NCBI GenBank assembly: GCA_039989475.1
Contig: JBDXHU010000010.1
Span: 372,001-436,000, forward strand
Direction of reading: 5' to 3'
Length of the DNA stretch: 64,000 bases
Source of the DNA: JBDXHU01 sp039989475
GTDB lineage: Bacteria; Pseudomonadota; Gammaproteobacteria; Pseudomonadales; Halieaceae
The notes below the pieces were generated by a model. It was given only the letters and a program-made list of their open reading frames with translations. It did no database searches and had not been told where the DNA came from. Positions 8,603 to 17,900 of this stretch are shown in pieces. Made by a program: the position numbers and the translations under genes. The stretch's first letter is position 1. Every line of letters starts with the position of its first letter.

Positions 8603-9420
8603 GGCGTGGTTCCGTCTATGAATAGAGGGTAGTCAGGGTAGTTGAGCACGATGGGCTGTGTGCCGGCGGCATCCTGCTCCCGGGCCGCATGCCGCATGCT
8701 GCTCAGGTCCTCCGTAATAGAGCCGCGCATCTTGCCCAGGTTGCCCCATTTAGTCAGGAATTCGGCACCGGGTTTATTGGGGGCGCTGTCTCGCATCAGT
8801 CTGCCTAACTCAGCATAGGCGAGATAGATGCGTTCTGCCTGCGTCTGTTCGAAGGCGTCGATCTGCTGCAGGGCCGCGGCCAGTTGTGGTGAATCCTGGC
8901 CCTGCACGACGGGCAGTTGCTCCGGACTGAAGGCGGCAAAGTAGTCCAGCGTCTCGGGCAGCGCAATGCTGTCGGCGGCGCGCCAGTAGGGCAATGTTTC
9001 CCGGTTGAGCAGGGTGTTGCTTACCGGTTCGATAATCAGCACGGTCGGCGTGCCGTAGATCACCGGCACCTGGTAGGGATTGACGATGCCGCGAATATGT
9101 TCGAGGTAACCGATATTGATCAGCAGCACCTGGTAGCGCGCTGCAAGCAAGGCAGCGAAGGCAGGATCGGACATCCTGCGTACCAGACCCTGGCTGTCGT
9201 GACACCAGTCAGCCCCCATCACCAGCATTAACAGCTTCTGCTCAGTGATTGCCTGTTCGCGATTAGCCGCAATTTTCTCCAGCACAGCGGCATCGGGCTC
9301 TGCTGGTGGAAATAGTTGCTCGGTTGGGTCAGCGACAGCCAGCGTTGACAGGCCCATTGCCATGCACAGTAGCAGGCGACGCCAGTTCGCCAGCGCCAGA
9401 CGTTGCATCCAGTTAATCAT
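8599..9420 (-). CDS. Exported thioredoxin-like protein with CxxS site
   Basis: 273 residues with a signal peptide (about 1-30). A thioredoxin-fold region follows, with an active-site-like WCHDS (Cys73, Ser76) where a redox-active thioredoxin would have CxxC. A later GTPTVLII segment matches the cis-proline strand. The missing second cysteine argues against a classical disulfide oxidoreductase; a monothiol or binding role is more likely. The C-terminal 100 residues are helical and unassigned. It is the first gene of the minus-strand run that continues with HMG-CoA reductase. The start lies only 43 bases from the divergent SDR start at 9464, so the two promoters must be interleaved. Confidence 0.7.
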   Translation of the reverse strand: MINWMQRLALANWRRLLLCMAMGLSTLAVADPTEQLFPPAEPDAAVLEKIAANREQAITEQKLLMLVMGADWCHDSQGLVRRMSDPAFAALLAARYQVLLINIGYLEHIRGIVNPYQVPVIYGTPTVLIIEPVSNTLLNRETLPYWRAADSIALPETLDYFAAFSPEQLPVVQGQDSPQLAAALQQIDAFEQTQAERIYLAYAELGRLMRDSAPNKPGAEFLTKWGNLGKMRGSITEDLSSMRHAAREQDAAGTQPIVLNYPDYPLFIDGTTP

Positions 9421-9463
9421 CTATAGCATCCTGTGTGTTTGCCAAGCCGGGAAGGAAGATATT

Positions 9464-10243
9464 ATGTCGCAGCAGCTATTCTCCATGAAAGACAAGGTCT
9501 GTGTCATCACCGGTGGCTCTCGCGGGCTGGGTTTTTATATGGCCAGGGGTTTCCTGCTGGCAGGTGCCCGGCGCGTGTATATCACGGCGCGCAAGTCCCA
9601 GGCCTGTGAGGCTGCTGCCGAGGCGCTGTCGGAGCACGGAGAGTGTATTGCCATACCCGGCAATATCAGTTCGATGGAGGAAATCGACAAGCTGGTGCGG
9701 ACACTGACTGCGCGCGAAAAATCCATCGATGTGCTGGTTAACAATGCCGGAGTGGGTTGGCTTGCAGATCTGGAAAGCTTCCCGGAAATGGGCTGGGACA
9801 AGGTGATGGACCTCAACGTCAAGGCGCCGTTCTTCTTGACCCGGGCCCTGGTACCCCTGCTCAAGCAGGGCGCCAGTGCAGACAATACCGCCAGCGTGAT
9901 CAATATTGGATCGATTGCGGGTATCGCCGCGGCGACCGACACATTCAGTTATGCGCCCAGCAAGGCGGCGATTCACCAGGTGACTCGCAATCTCGCCGTG
10001 GTCCTGGCGGAGGATCATATACGGGTCAATGCCATAGCGCCGGGCCGGTTCTTCACCGCGATGACCGAGTACGCCAGCAGTGACCAGGCCCAGTACCAGT
10101 CAGAAATCGACTATATACCCCTGCACCGCTGGGGCGAAGAAGATGATATCAGTGGCGTCGCCATCATGCTGGCGAGCCGTGCCGGCGCCTTCATAACGGG
10201 GCAAATTATTCCGGTGGACGGAGGTACCACGCTGGTTCGCTAG
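9464..10243 (+). CDS. SDR family oxidoreductase (RhlG/FabG-like)
   Basis: 259 residues of the classical short-chain dehydrogenase family. The cofactor loop is TGGSRGLG, followed by a VNNAG motif. The catalytic residues are Ser150, Tyr163 and Lys167 (YAPSK), and there is a DGG motif near the end. A GAAGGAAG ribosome binding site sits before the ATG at 9464, which is far better supported than in-frame upstream codons. It resembles beta-ketoacyl reductases such as RhlG and gluconate 5-dehydrogenase-like enzymes, but the substrate cannot be read from the sequence. It is transcribed divergently from the thioredoxin-like gene and converges on isocitrate dehydrogenase, 15 bases away. Confidence 0.85.
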   Translation: MSQQLFSMKDKVCVITGGSRGLGFYMARGFLLAGARRVYITARKSQACEAAAEALSEHGECIAIPGNISSMEEIDKLVRTLTAREKSIDVLVNNAGVGWLADLESFPEMGWDKVMDLNVKAPFFLTRALVPLLKQGASADNTASVINIGSIAGIAAATDTFSYAPSKAAIHQVTRNLAVVLAEDHIRVNAIAPGRFFTAMTEYASSDQAQYQSEIDYIPLHRWGEEDDISGVAIMLASRAGAFITGQIIPVDGGTTLVR

Positions 10244-10258
10244 CGCCGCCGCCAGCGA

Positions 10259-11992
10259 TCAGAGATTGCTCTCGACAGCGTCCAGGAAGCCCTGCATATC
10301 AACCACGACCTCCTTGTCCGGTTCGGTGGTCTTGCCTTTGAGGTCGCCGGTAATGGTGCCCTGGGCGACGGTTTCGATCAGCGCACTCTTCAGCTGCGCT
10401 GAATAGTCCGTCAACGCCGGGTTGCTCTCTCTCTGGCCGAGGGTCTCCAGAGCATTAGCCAGGGCGAAGATCAGCGCCGATGAGTTGAAGATAGCAGTCT
10501 TGCCCTTGCTTTCCTGGTACATCAGGTAGAGGTCGTGGGCGGTGCCATGGGGCGCCTCGTAGAGCATGGTGCCGTCCTTGCTCTCGATGATAGAGCTGGC
10601 AGTGGCCAGGCTACCCCCCAGGGCGGCGGCGATGTCGGAAAAAATATCTCCGTCCAGGTTTTGCGCCGGGTATAAGGCATTGCGCGGTGGGTCGGTAATC
10701 ATTTTCTTGAGTTGGCTGGAGGGGCGCATGATCATGAAAGAGGGCGGCTCGTGCTGGTCTGCGACCAGGCGCTCGCGCACCTCGTTGATGACTGTGCTGA
10801 ACACGTCATCGTAAGGAAAGTACTCGCGTTTGAGGCCAAAGTAGACCTCCTTGTCCTTGAGCGATGCATCGCGGAAAACCTGAAATACCCAGTCCTTGAT
10901 GGCCTCGCGGTCATTGGACATGAACAGGATGGGGTCCTGTTGCTTGACCTCGCGCGCACATTTTTCATCGCCATCCACAATCACCTTGATGATGCCGTCT
11001 TCCGGTGCAGCAAGGTTGAAGCTGCCATACTGGTCGCCGCCGCCTGCGCTCATGCGGGAGATGGAGACATGGAACTTACGGTCGGGAATGCCGTACTTCT
11101 TCAGGGTGTTGACCAGCTTGACCAGGCGCCTGCCGGTATTGTTGTCCGGTACGCCCCACAGCGCCCGTTCGGGCGGATTGGCCACCACCCTGGCGGCCTG
11201 GGCATCGATCAGTTCATAGTGGTAGGCAAGCCCGGCCTTGGCAAACTGGTCCTGGAAATCGCGCCTGTAAATACCTTCGATAAGCTCGCGCATGACGCCG
11301 TCGTAACCCGGGATAACCGTGTCCTTCAGGCCCAGGTAGGCGTCGCGTTTTTCATCCAGGGCGCGCTGGAAGAATTGCTGCGCCCAGGCGGCGACCTGGT
11401 CGTGGCTGTTGGTGGCCAACATGAAGGGGTCGCCATAAGTGAGTTTGCGCCGGTGCAGTTCGACCGGGTCGCCGCTGCTGCCGACGAACACCAGCTTGGC
11501 AACGCCGGTGGCCCTGGATAGCGCGCTGTAGCTGTCCTTGATGCCGCCGCTGTCCATGGTTTCGACTTCAATATCCCGCCCGATCCAGGCTGGCGGTGAG
11601 CTCTTGATGTTGCGGAACTCAATGTCCTCACGGGTGATGTTGCCACCAATACCCTTACGGATGGCACCGTTAGGTGACTTGGTGGCCAGCTTGTCCAGCT
11701 CTGCTTCCTTGATATCGGGGTATTTGGCCAGCAGTTCATCCAGCTGCTCCCGATTGACCGTCATGCCCGCGTTCTTGATGCCAACCCCGTGTTGCTTGAG
11801 TGCGCTGATAGCCTCCCGAACCACTTCACCATTGCTGCTGAGCCGTTTTTCGGCCGACAGGTCGATTTCAATCAGGGGCATGTCGAGGCGCCGGGCAACG
11901 AATTGCTCGAGAATACGCTCAAACGCCACCTGCGCCATCTCGTCGCCGTGCAGCACCACCAGGGGTGCCTTGACCTGAATCTTGTTGCTCAT
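10259..11992 (-). CDS. Long NADP-type isocitrate dehydrogenase with internal duplication
   Basis: 577 residues, against about 400-420 for the homodimeric type II enzymes it resembles. N-terminal hallmarks are HGDEMAQV, SPNGAIR and GGNITRE. C-terminal hallmarks are NLDGDIFSD and EAPHGTAHD. The extra length is a partial repeat: residues about 140-295 and 308-460 align, for example AYLGLKDTVIPGYDGV with VYFGLKREYFPYDDVF and NPPERALWG with DPPRNALYP. The ATG at 11992 has a GGAAGG ribosome binding site, so an in-frame codon at 12028 was rejected. The expected reaction is isocitrate to 2-oxoglutarate with NADP+, but the altered architecture leaves activity and oligomer state open. Isocitrate lyase lies just upstream on the same strand. 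Confidence 0.75.
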   Translation of the reverse strand: MSNKIQVKAPLVVLHGDEMAQVAFERILEQFVARRLDMPLIEIDLSAEKRLSSNGEVVREAISALKQHGVGIKNAGMTVNREQLDELLAKYPDIKEAELDKLATKSPNGAIRKGIGGNITREDIEFRNIKSSPPAWIGRDIEVETMDSGGIKDSYSALSRATGVAKLVFVGSSGDPVELHRRKLTYGDPFMLATNSHDQVAAWAQQFFQRALDEKRDAYLGLKDTVIPGYDGVMRELIEGIYRRDFQDQFAKAGLAYHYELIDAQAARVVANPPERALWGVPDNNTGRRLVKLVNTLKKYGIPDRKFHVSISRMSAGGGDQYGSFNLAAPEDGIIKVIVDGDEKCAREVKQQDPILFMSNDREAIKDWVFQVFRDASLKDKEVYFGLKREYFPYDDVFSTVINEVRERLVADQHEPPSFMIMRPSSQLKKMITDPPRNALYPAQNLDGDIFSDIAAALGGSLATASSIIESKDGTMLYEAPHGTAHDLYLMYQESKGKTAIFNSSALIFALANALETLGQRESNPALTDYSAQLKSALIETVAQGTITGDLKGKTTEPDKEVVVDMQGFLDAVESNL

Positions 11993-12090
11993 GAAACCTT
12001 CCCGTGGAAATGGCGCGCGATTATACACTTAAATATAGCAAGCGGGCGCTGTCCGCGCCGCCTGCCGTCGCATCTTTCCAGCGCCCACAA

Positions 12091-12120
12091 AAAAAGGGGC
12101 CGGTTGCCCGACCCCTTTTT
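12091..12120 (-). terminator. Rho-independent terminator after isocitrate lyase
   Basis: Inverted repeat with arms 12091-12103 and 12108-12120 (GC core GGGGNCGG with one mismatch) around a 4-base loop. Read on the minus strand it is followed by a run of seven T (12089-12095 in complement). It lies between the aceA stop and the isocitrate dehydrogenase start, so these two genes are probably separate transcription units. Confidence 0.85.
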
Positions 12121-12143
12121 GGGTTTGCAGTGTTAAGCCTGGC

Positions 12144-13742
12144 TTAGCCGAACTGGTTCATCGTGTTGTCTTTGCCGGATGCTTTAAGGGCTTGCTCACC
12201 GGAGAAATACTCCTTGTGATCATCACCCATGTTGGAACCGGCCATGTCCTGGTGCTTGACGCAGGCGATACCCTGGCGAATTTCCTGGCGCTGCACGCCC
12301 TTGACGTAAGCCAGCATGCCCTGCTCGCCGAAGTAGCCCTTGGCCAGGTTGTCGGTAGACAGCGCGGCTGTGTGGTAGGTGGGCAGCGTAATGAGGTGAT
12401 GGAAGATACCTGCGTCACGCGCTGCATCGGCCTGGAAAGACTGGATTTTGGCGTCAGCGGCCAGCGCCAGGTCAGATTCGTCGTAGTCGACGCTCATCAG
12501 TTGGTCGCGGTCATAGCCAGAGACATCCTTGCCGGCCTCGCTCCAGGCATCGAATACCTGCTGACGGAAGCTCAGGGTCCAGTTGAATGAAGGGCTGTTG
12601 TTGTAAACCAGCTTGGCATTGGGGACGGTTTTGCGGATTTCGCTCACCATCGCGCCGATCTGGCCAACGTGGGGCTTCTCGGTCTCGATCCACAGCAGGT
12701 CGGCGCCGCTTTGCAGGCTGGTGATGCAGTCGAGTACGCAGCGCTCCTCACCGGTGCCGGCCTTGAAGCGATAGAGGCCGTTAGGCAGGCGTACTGGCCG
12801 CACCAGCTCGCCATCCTGCTTGATGATGACATCGCCTTCATTGACGTCTGCCGCTGATTCAATAACTTCGGTCTCGAGGAAGGCATTGTACTTGTGCGCC
12901 AGGTCGCCGGCGTCGGTGGATACCGGGATCTTTTGGGTCAGGCCGGCGCCGAGTGAGTCGGTGCGGGCGACAATAACGCCATCATCGACACCCAGTTCCA
13001 GAAAGGCATAGCGAATGGCGTTGATCTTGGCCAGGAAGTCCTCGTGGGGAACCGTAACCTTGCCGTCCTGGTGACCACACTGCTTGGCGTCAGACACCTG
13101 GTTCTCGATCTGGATGGCGCAGGCGCCTGCCTCGATCATCTTCTTGGCCAGCAGGTAAGTGGCCTCCTCATTGCCGAAGCCGGCATCGATGTCGGCGATG
13201 ATCGGTACGATATGCGTCTGGTAATTGTTGATGGCTTTCAGCGCTGCCTGTTCTGCAACCTGGTCGCCCGCCTCGCGAGCAGCGTCCACATCCTTGAACA
13301 GGTGCCCCATTTCGCGGGCGTCGGCCTGGCGCAGGAAGGTGTAGAGTTCCTCGATCAATGCCGGCACGGAGGTCTTCTCATGCATGGACTGGTCTGGCAG
13401 GGGGCCGAACTCGCTGCGCAGTGCCGCAATCATCCAGCCTGAGAGGTACAAATAGCGCTTGCTGGTGGTGCCGTGGTGCTTTTTTACCGCCAGCATTTTT
13501 TGCTGGCCTATAAAGCCGTGCCAGCAGCCCAGTGACTGGGTGTATTGTGAGCTGTCGGCGTCGTATGCGGCCATGTCCTGGCGCATGATGCCAGCGGTGT
13601 AGCGGGCAATATCGAGACCGGTTTTGAACTGGTTCTGAAGCTCCATGCGAGCGGCGTATTCAGGGCTGATGGCGGCCCAGGCGTTGCCTTGCGCCTCACG
13701 CAGTCCGGCAAATTTGTCGACGAGTTTCTGGTAGTCAGACAT
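12144..13742 (-). CDS. aceA: Isocitrate lyase
   Basis: 532 residues, the length and near-collinear sequence of the Pseudomonas-type isocitrate lyase. Visible landmarks are QSLGCWHGFIGQQ, DIDAGFGNEEATY, the catalytic-loop motif KQCGHQDGKV with the active-site Cys, and NNSPSFNWT. It splits isocitrate into glyoxylate and succinate, the first step of the glyoxylate shunt, needed for growth on acetate or fatty acids. Malate synthase is not in the window. A terminator follows the gene, and a CRP-like palindrome lies about 180 bases upstream of the start. Confidence 0.97.
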   Translation of the reverse strand: MSDYQKLVDKFAGLREAQGNAWAAISPEYAARMELQNQFKTGLDIARYTAGIMRQDMAAYDADSSQYTQSLGCWHGFIGQQKMLAVKKHHGTTSKRYLYLSGWMIAALRSEFGPLPDQSMHEKTSVPALIEELYTFLRQADAREMGHLFKDVDAAREAGDQVAEQAALKAINNYQTHIVPIIADIDAGFGNEEATYLLAKKMIEAGACAIQIENQVSDAKQCGHQDGKVTVPHEDFLAKINAIRYAFLELGVDDGVIVARTDSLGAGLTQKIPVSTDAGDLAHKYNAFLETEVIESAADVNEGDVIIKQDGELVRPVRLPNGLYRFKAGTGEERCVLDCITSLQSGADLLWIETEKPHVGQIGAMVSEIRKTVPNAKLVYNNSPSFNWTLSFRQQVFDAWSEAGKDVSGYDRDQLMSVDYDESDLALAADAKIQSFQADAARDAGIFHHLITLPTYHTAALSTDNLAKGYFGEQGMLAYVKGVQRQEIRQGIACVKHQDMAGSNMGDDHKEYFSGEQALKASGKDNTMNQFG

Positions 13743-13878
13743 GTTGATACCTCTAGGTACTTTGGATGAGCATTGCGGAAACCCCGGTTCCCGATCTATT
13801 GGCGCCTATCCTAGTGCCGGGATCGACATAAATACAATTTATAGTAAAGATATTTAACATTCACCAAGCAAATAAAGG

Positions 13879-13888
13879 TGTCGCGACA
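13879..13888. promoter_or_regulatory. Perfect palindrome upstream of aceA
   Basis: TGTCGCGACA is a perfect 10-base palindrome in the 274-base gap between the divergent aceA and CheB-like genes. It is flanked by AAGCAA (13866) and TTGCTT (13892), which are also inverted, though not exactly concentric. The rest of the gap is AT-rich around 13830-13860, where promoter elements could lie. I do not recognise the binding protein. Confidence 0.3.
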
Positions 13889-13918
13889 GGCTTGCTTATC
13901 AGTTTTTTGCCCCGGACT

Positions 13919-13932
13919 GTGAACTGGTTCAC
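13919..13932. promoter_or_regulatory. CRP/Vfr-like palindrome between aceA and CheB-like gene
   Basis: GTGAACTGGTTCAC is a perfect palindrome. With its flanks it reads TGTGA-N6-TCACG, one base from the CRP/Vfr consensus. It lies 85 bases before the CheB-like start and 177 bases before aceA. Control of either gene by cAMP-CRP/Vfr is inferred. Confidence 0.5.
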
Positions 13933-14016
13933 GTTTTTCCGACCACTATCACAAATTTGAAACCCGGTTTGCCTGAGCGCTTCCCTCTGTCCAGAGGACA
14001 TGAAAATATCGAACCC

Positions 14017-14964
14017 ATGAGTTCACAACCATTTATCGGCGTCATTTGCGACGCGAGCTTTTCTGTCCTGGCCGGGCGGATCAAGGGTGCTGGCTATCGT
14101 ATTGCGCGGATCCCGCCGCGCATGCTGGTGCCTGGCGAGCTACCCCCGGTCGATGTCTGGGTGGTGGATTGTGCGGATGACGACCAGGTGGCCGAGGCCA
14201 TGGCCTGGATGGAGACGCCCTTGATCGCTCTCAGCAATCGGCCCGATCCGTCAAACCCGGACAAACATGACGATTACCAGGCCTGGTGCGCGCGCATTAT
14301 CAAGACTCTGGACAAGTGGACAGCCAATACCTGGCACGGCGACGGTAGTCGCAGCAATACCTCGGCGCGCTCTTTCCGCGCGGTGGAGGGAGTCTGGGTT
14401 CTGGCGGGCGGCGCGGGGGGTATTGGCGCCGTCTGTGAGTTTTTGGAAGCTCTGCACTTTGTACCGCCGGTGGCGTTTGTCTATGCCCAACACTCTGAGG
14501 CTGACCAGCGGCGCCTGTTAACGCGGGTTACTGCGGCCAATAGCCAAATCAGTTGCGAACTGGCGATGGGGCGCCACTGGCTTAACCCCCACCAGCTCCT
14601 CGTCGTGCCCTCGACCTGTCGCCTGGAGTTTGGTGCACAGGGAGAGGTCTATAGCGTGCGCGAGCCCTGGAGTAGTAAAGAAACCCCGAATATAGACCAC
14701 CTGATGATGGCAATGACCGGGATGCGACCGGCGGCGACCGGTGCGATTATCTTCAGTGGCGCCGGTTGTGATGGTTGTGAGGGCGGAAATGCCCTGCTCT
14801 CCATGGGTGCTCGTGTCTGGGCCCAGGACCCGGGCAGCGCTGAGGTCTCAGCCATGCCTTCCGCGGCGATGAAGCTGCGACTGGCGGATCATGCCGCCTC
14901 GCCACAGCAACTGGCAGCGGATTTTCTCGACCTTTACCCGCAGGCCCGGTCATCCAATTTCTGA
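14017..14964 (+). CDS. CheB-like methylesterase-domain protein, catalytic Ser absent
   Basis: About 315 residues: an N-terminal domain of roughly 100 residues without a clear receiver Asp motif, then a CheB methylesterase-like domain. The His (His159 in YAQHS) and Asp (Asp252 in SGAGCDG) of the CheB triad are kept. The serine motif GAS(T/A)GG reads AGGAGG, putting Gly132 in place of the nucleophile. Hydrolysis of methyl-glutamate is therefore unlikely unless another residue substitutes. The ATG at 14017 overlaps the stop of a tiny six-codon frame at 14000-14020, which could couple translation. No MCP, CheA or CheR gene is near. Its 3' end overlaps the opposite-strand giant kinase by 15 bases. 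It resembles ChpB-like solo proteins. Confidence 0.7.
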   Translation: MSSQPFIGVICDASFSVLAGRIKGAGYRIARIPPRMLVPGELPPVDVWVVDCADDDQVAEAMAWMETPLIALSNRPDPSNPDKHDDYQAWCARIIKTLDKWTANTWHGDGSRSNTSARSFRAVEGVWVLAGGAGGIGAVCEFLEALHFVPPVAFVYAQHSEADQRRLLTRVTAANSQISCELAMGRHWLNPHQLLVVPSTCRLEFGAQGEVYSVREPWSSKETPNIDHLMMAMTGMRPAATGAIIFSGAGCDGCEGGNALLSMGARVWAQDPGSAEVSAMPSAAMKLRLADHAASPQQLAADFLDLYPQARSSNF

Positions 14965-17900
14965 GGCCCAGCGCTGCTCTATAAGTGCATTGAATTCCGG
15001 GTAGGCGCGCTGTAGCTCGACAACCAGGGCATCGATTGGCTGCTGCAAGCCCTGCTGGCTGCAGGCTTCAATTTCATCACAGAGTCGACTTATCTCCACC
15101 GCACCAATGCAGCTACTACCGGACTTTATCGAGTGCGCAGTAGAACTGATCCCCGCTAAATTTCCTTCCTCAAGCTGGCTCGTCAGGAGCGGCAGTTGTT
15201 CGTCCATCCCGGCGCGAAAACTGGCGTAGAGGGAAGCCAGTACATTGCGACCGCTGCGTTGGCCGAGATCAGACAAGCGTTCTATTGTTTGCTCATCCAC
15301 TTGCAGTTGGCTGTCCGGCGCTGCTTGTCGTCCGCTAACTGGCGCTGCGGATAGTCCATCCCGCTCGCCCTTGCGGCGCAACGCGCTGGTGAAACGCTCC
15401 AGGTCCGCTAAAGAATAAGGCTTTGACAGATACGCGGACATGCCTGCCTGGAGGCAGCGATCCTCGTCCGAGCGACTCATGCCGGCGGTGAGCGCGACAA
15501 TGGGAACCGGCGCGCTATTCTCGTCGGCTTCCAGCTCCCGTATACGCCGGGTGGCGGTGTAGCCATCCATTACCGGCATCTGGCAGTCCATCAGCACCAG
15601 GTCGAAGTGCTGGCGCTGGAAGGCCTCACAGGCCCGGGCTCCATTATCGGTGATCACGACCTTGCAACCGAGTATTTCCAGCATATCCCGGGCAATGCTC
15701 TGGTTAACCTCGACATCCTCCGCCACCAGGACTTGTAGTGATTCCGGCTGCTGGCTATTGGCGGTGCTTGTGCTGTCTTGCGTATCCGCAGCACCGGCGA
15801 TTCTGCTGAGGGCGTGTTCTACGCTCTGGCCGGTGACAGGCCTGGTCATGGTCGACCAGTGCTCAAGCTGTGGTGGCAGGCTGCTATGCAGCAGTGACAC
15901 CAGCGCAAAGCCGGGTGTCGCCTGTTCAGCCAACTCATCCAGGAGCTCAGTTCTCGCCCTCAGCAGGCTGTTGCTATCGGCAATGATCAGGTCGCTGTGA
16001 CCTGCTTCCTGTAATAGCGTCGCCAGATTGCCCACGGTCACCGGGTTCACCCCCAGCCGTGAAAGCCGGGCTGCGGCCATGTCTGCAGCAGCCTGGGTTT
16101 CGCAGCAAATCGTGGCGCGCAGGCCTGCGTAATTGCGCGGGGCTGTGCGCTCCTGCGAGTCGGCCTGCAGCGGTATCGACAGTGTAAAGCAGCTTCCGCT
16201 GCCGGGAGTTGAGCTGACGCTGAGGGATCCGCCCAGCAGCTTTGCATACTGGCTGGAAATTGATAAACCCAGGCCGGTGCCACCGTACTCGCGGGTGGTG
16301 CTGGCGTCAGCCTGGGTGAAGGCGTCAAATACCCGTTGCTGGGTCACCGCGTCCATGCCAATTCCACTGTCTTCTACTTCAATATCCAGCTGTCCCTCTG
16401 TGCTTTCGGCTTGCGGCTGCCAGCGCACGCGCAGGTTAATCTCACCTTGCTCGGTAAACTTGATGGCATTGCTGAGCAGGTTGATCACGATCTGGCGGAT
16501 TTTTCCCGGGTCACCCTCCAGTTGCTCGGGCGCCTCAGCACTGTATATATGGTTGAGGTGCAGCCCCTTGCGTGCCGCGGGCTCACTCTCCAGGTAGCAG
16601 ACCTCGTCCAGCAGCTCTGCCAGGTTGAAGGACACCGTTTCCAACTCAACCCTGGCTGCCTCCAACTTGCTCACGTCAAGAATAGAGTTGATCAACCCCA
16701 GCAGGGCTTCACCGCTGTGATGGGCTGTGGTCGCGTAACGCCGTTGTTGATTGGAAAGCTCGGTATTCATCAACAACTCGGTCATGCCCAGCATGCCGTG
16801 CATGGGTGTGCGAATTTCATGACTCATGGTGGCCAGGAATTGTGACTTGGCCTGATTAGCCTGTTCGGCATGGCGCTTCGCCACTTCGAGGTCGGCGGTG
16901 CGCGCGGCTACTTTTTGTTCCAGCTCCTGTTGGCGCTTTAATACCCGGGTGACGCGACGCTGCTGGCGACCCATTATTAATGCCAGCGCGGCAATCGCGA
17001 GCAGGCCATAGCAGGTTTTGGCCCACCAACTCAGCCAGGGTGGAGGGCGCACCAGGACAGGCAGATTAACCGCCGGCTCACTCCATTGCCCGCTGGAGCT
17101 GGCCGCCTTGACGCGCAGCGTGTAGCGGCCGGCGGGGAGGTTGGTAAAGGTGGCACTCTGCTCTGCCCTGAGGTTGATCCAGTCCTGGTCGAAGCCCTCT
17201 AATTTGTACATGTATTGGTTGGCAGAGCTGTTGCTGAAGTCCAGGGCGGCAAAGGCAATGGATACCAGGTAGTCCTTGTGGCCCAGTTGCAGCTCACCTA
17301 ACTCCTGCGCGGGCACGTCAAATTTGACAGTCTCATTGAGGATTTTTATATCGGTGAGCACCACCTGTGGCGCTGCAGCCTCCGGCGCATGAAAATCAGC
17401 GGGGATAACGTTGTAACCCTGGTTGCCACCAAAATAAATGCGGCCGCTGGAGTCGGTAAAGGAGGCACCCCAATTAAATTCGGTGTCCTGCAGGCCATCG
17501 CTGGGGTCGAAGTTGCGGCTGCTGAAGTCATGGGGGTCAAGCAGGGTCAGGCCGCGATTGTGCGATAGCCAAAGCTTGTTGGCCCGGTCAACCTGGACGC
17601 CATAGATGTGTGAACTGGGTAGTTGGAGCTTTTCGAAATCATGCTGAAAGTTGGGTATCCCGTCCTTTCTGTCCTCTGCCAGCCAGCGGTTGATGCCGCC
17701 GTTCTGGGTGCCCAGCCACAGGTTGGCATCCTTGTCCTGCTGTAGTGACCACACGATCTCACTGCTAAGTGAGTTGTCCCGATTTGGGTCACGCCGGAAG
17801 CGGGTGAAGCCGCGCTCGATACCATCGAATCGATTCAGCCCCAGCTCGGTGCCGATCCACAGTGTGCCGTTTCCTTCTTCGAAAATTGCCATCACCTGGT

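Noticed and set aside
7988..8632. Plus-strand open frame (214 codons) opposite HMG-CoA reductase
   Set aside because: Antisense to a gene with all catalytic motifs; no ribosome binding site or recognisable domain.
10712..11521. Plus-strand open frame (269 codons) opposite isocitrate dehydrogenase
   Set aside because: Mirror frame of the real gene; no start signal or family resemblance.
14000..14020. Six-codon leader frame before the CheB-like gene
   Set aside because: It overlaps the real ATG in an ATGA junction, but the ribosome binding site is too close and such short frames arise by chance; not listed as a gene.
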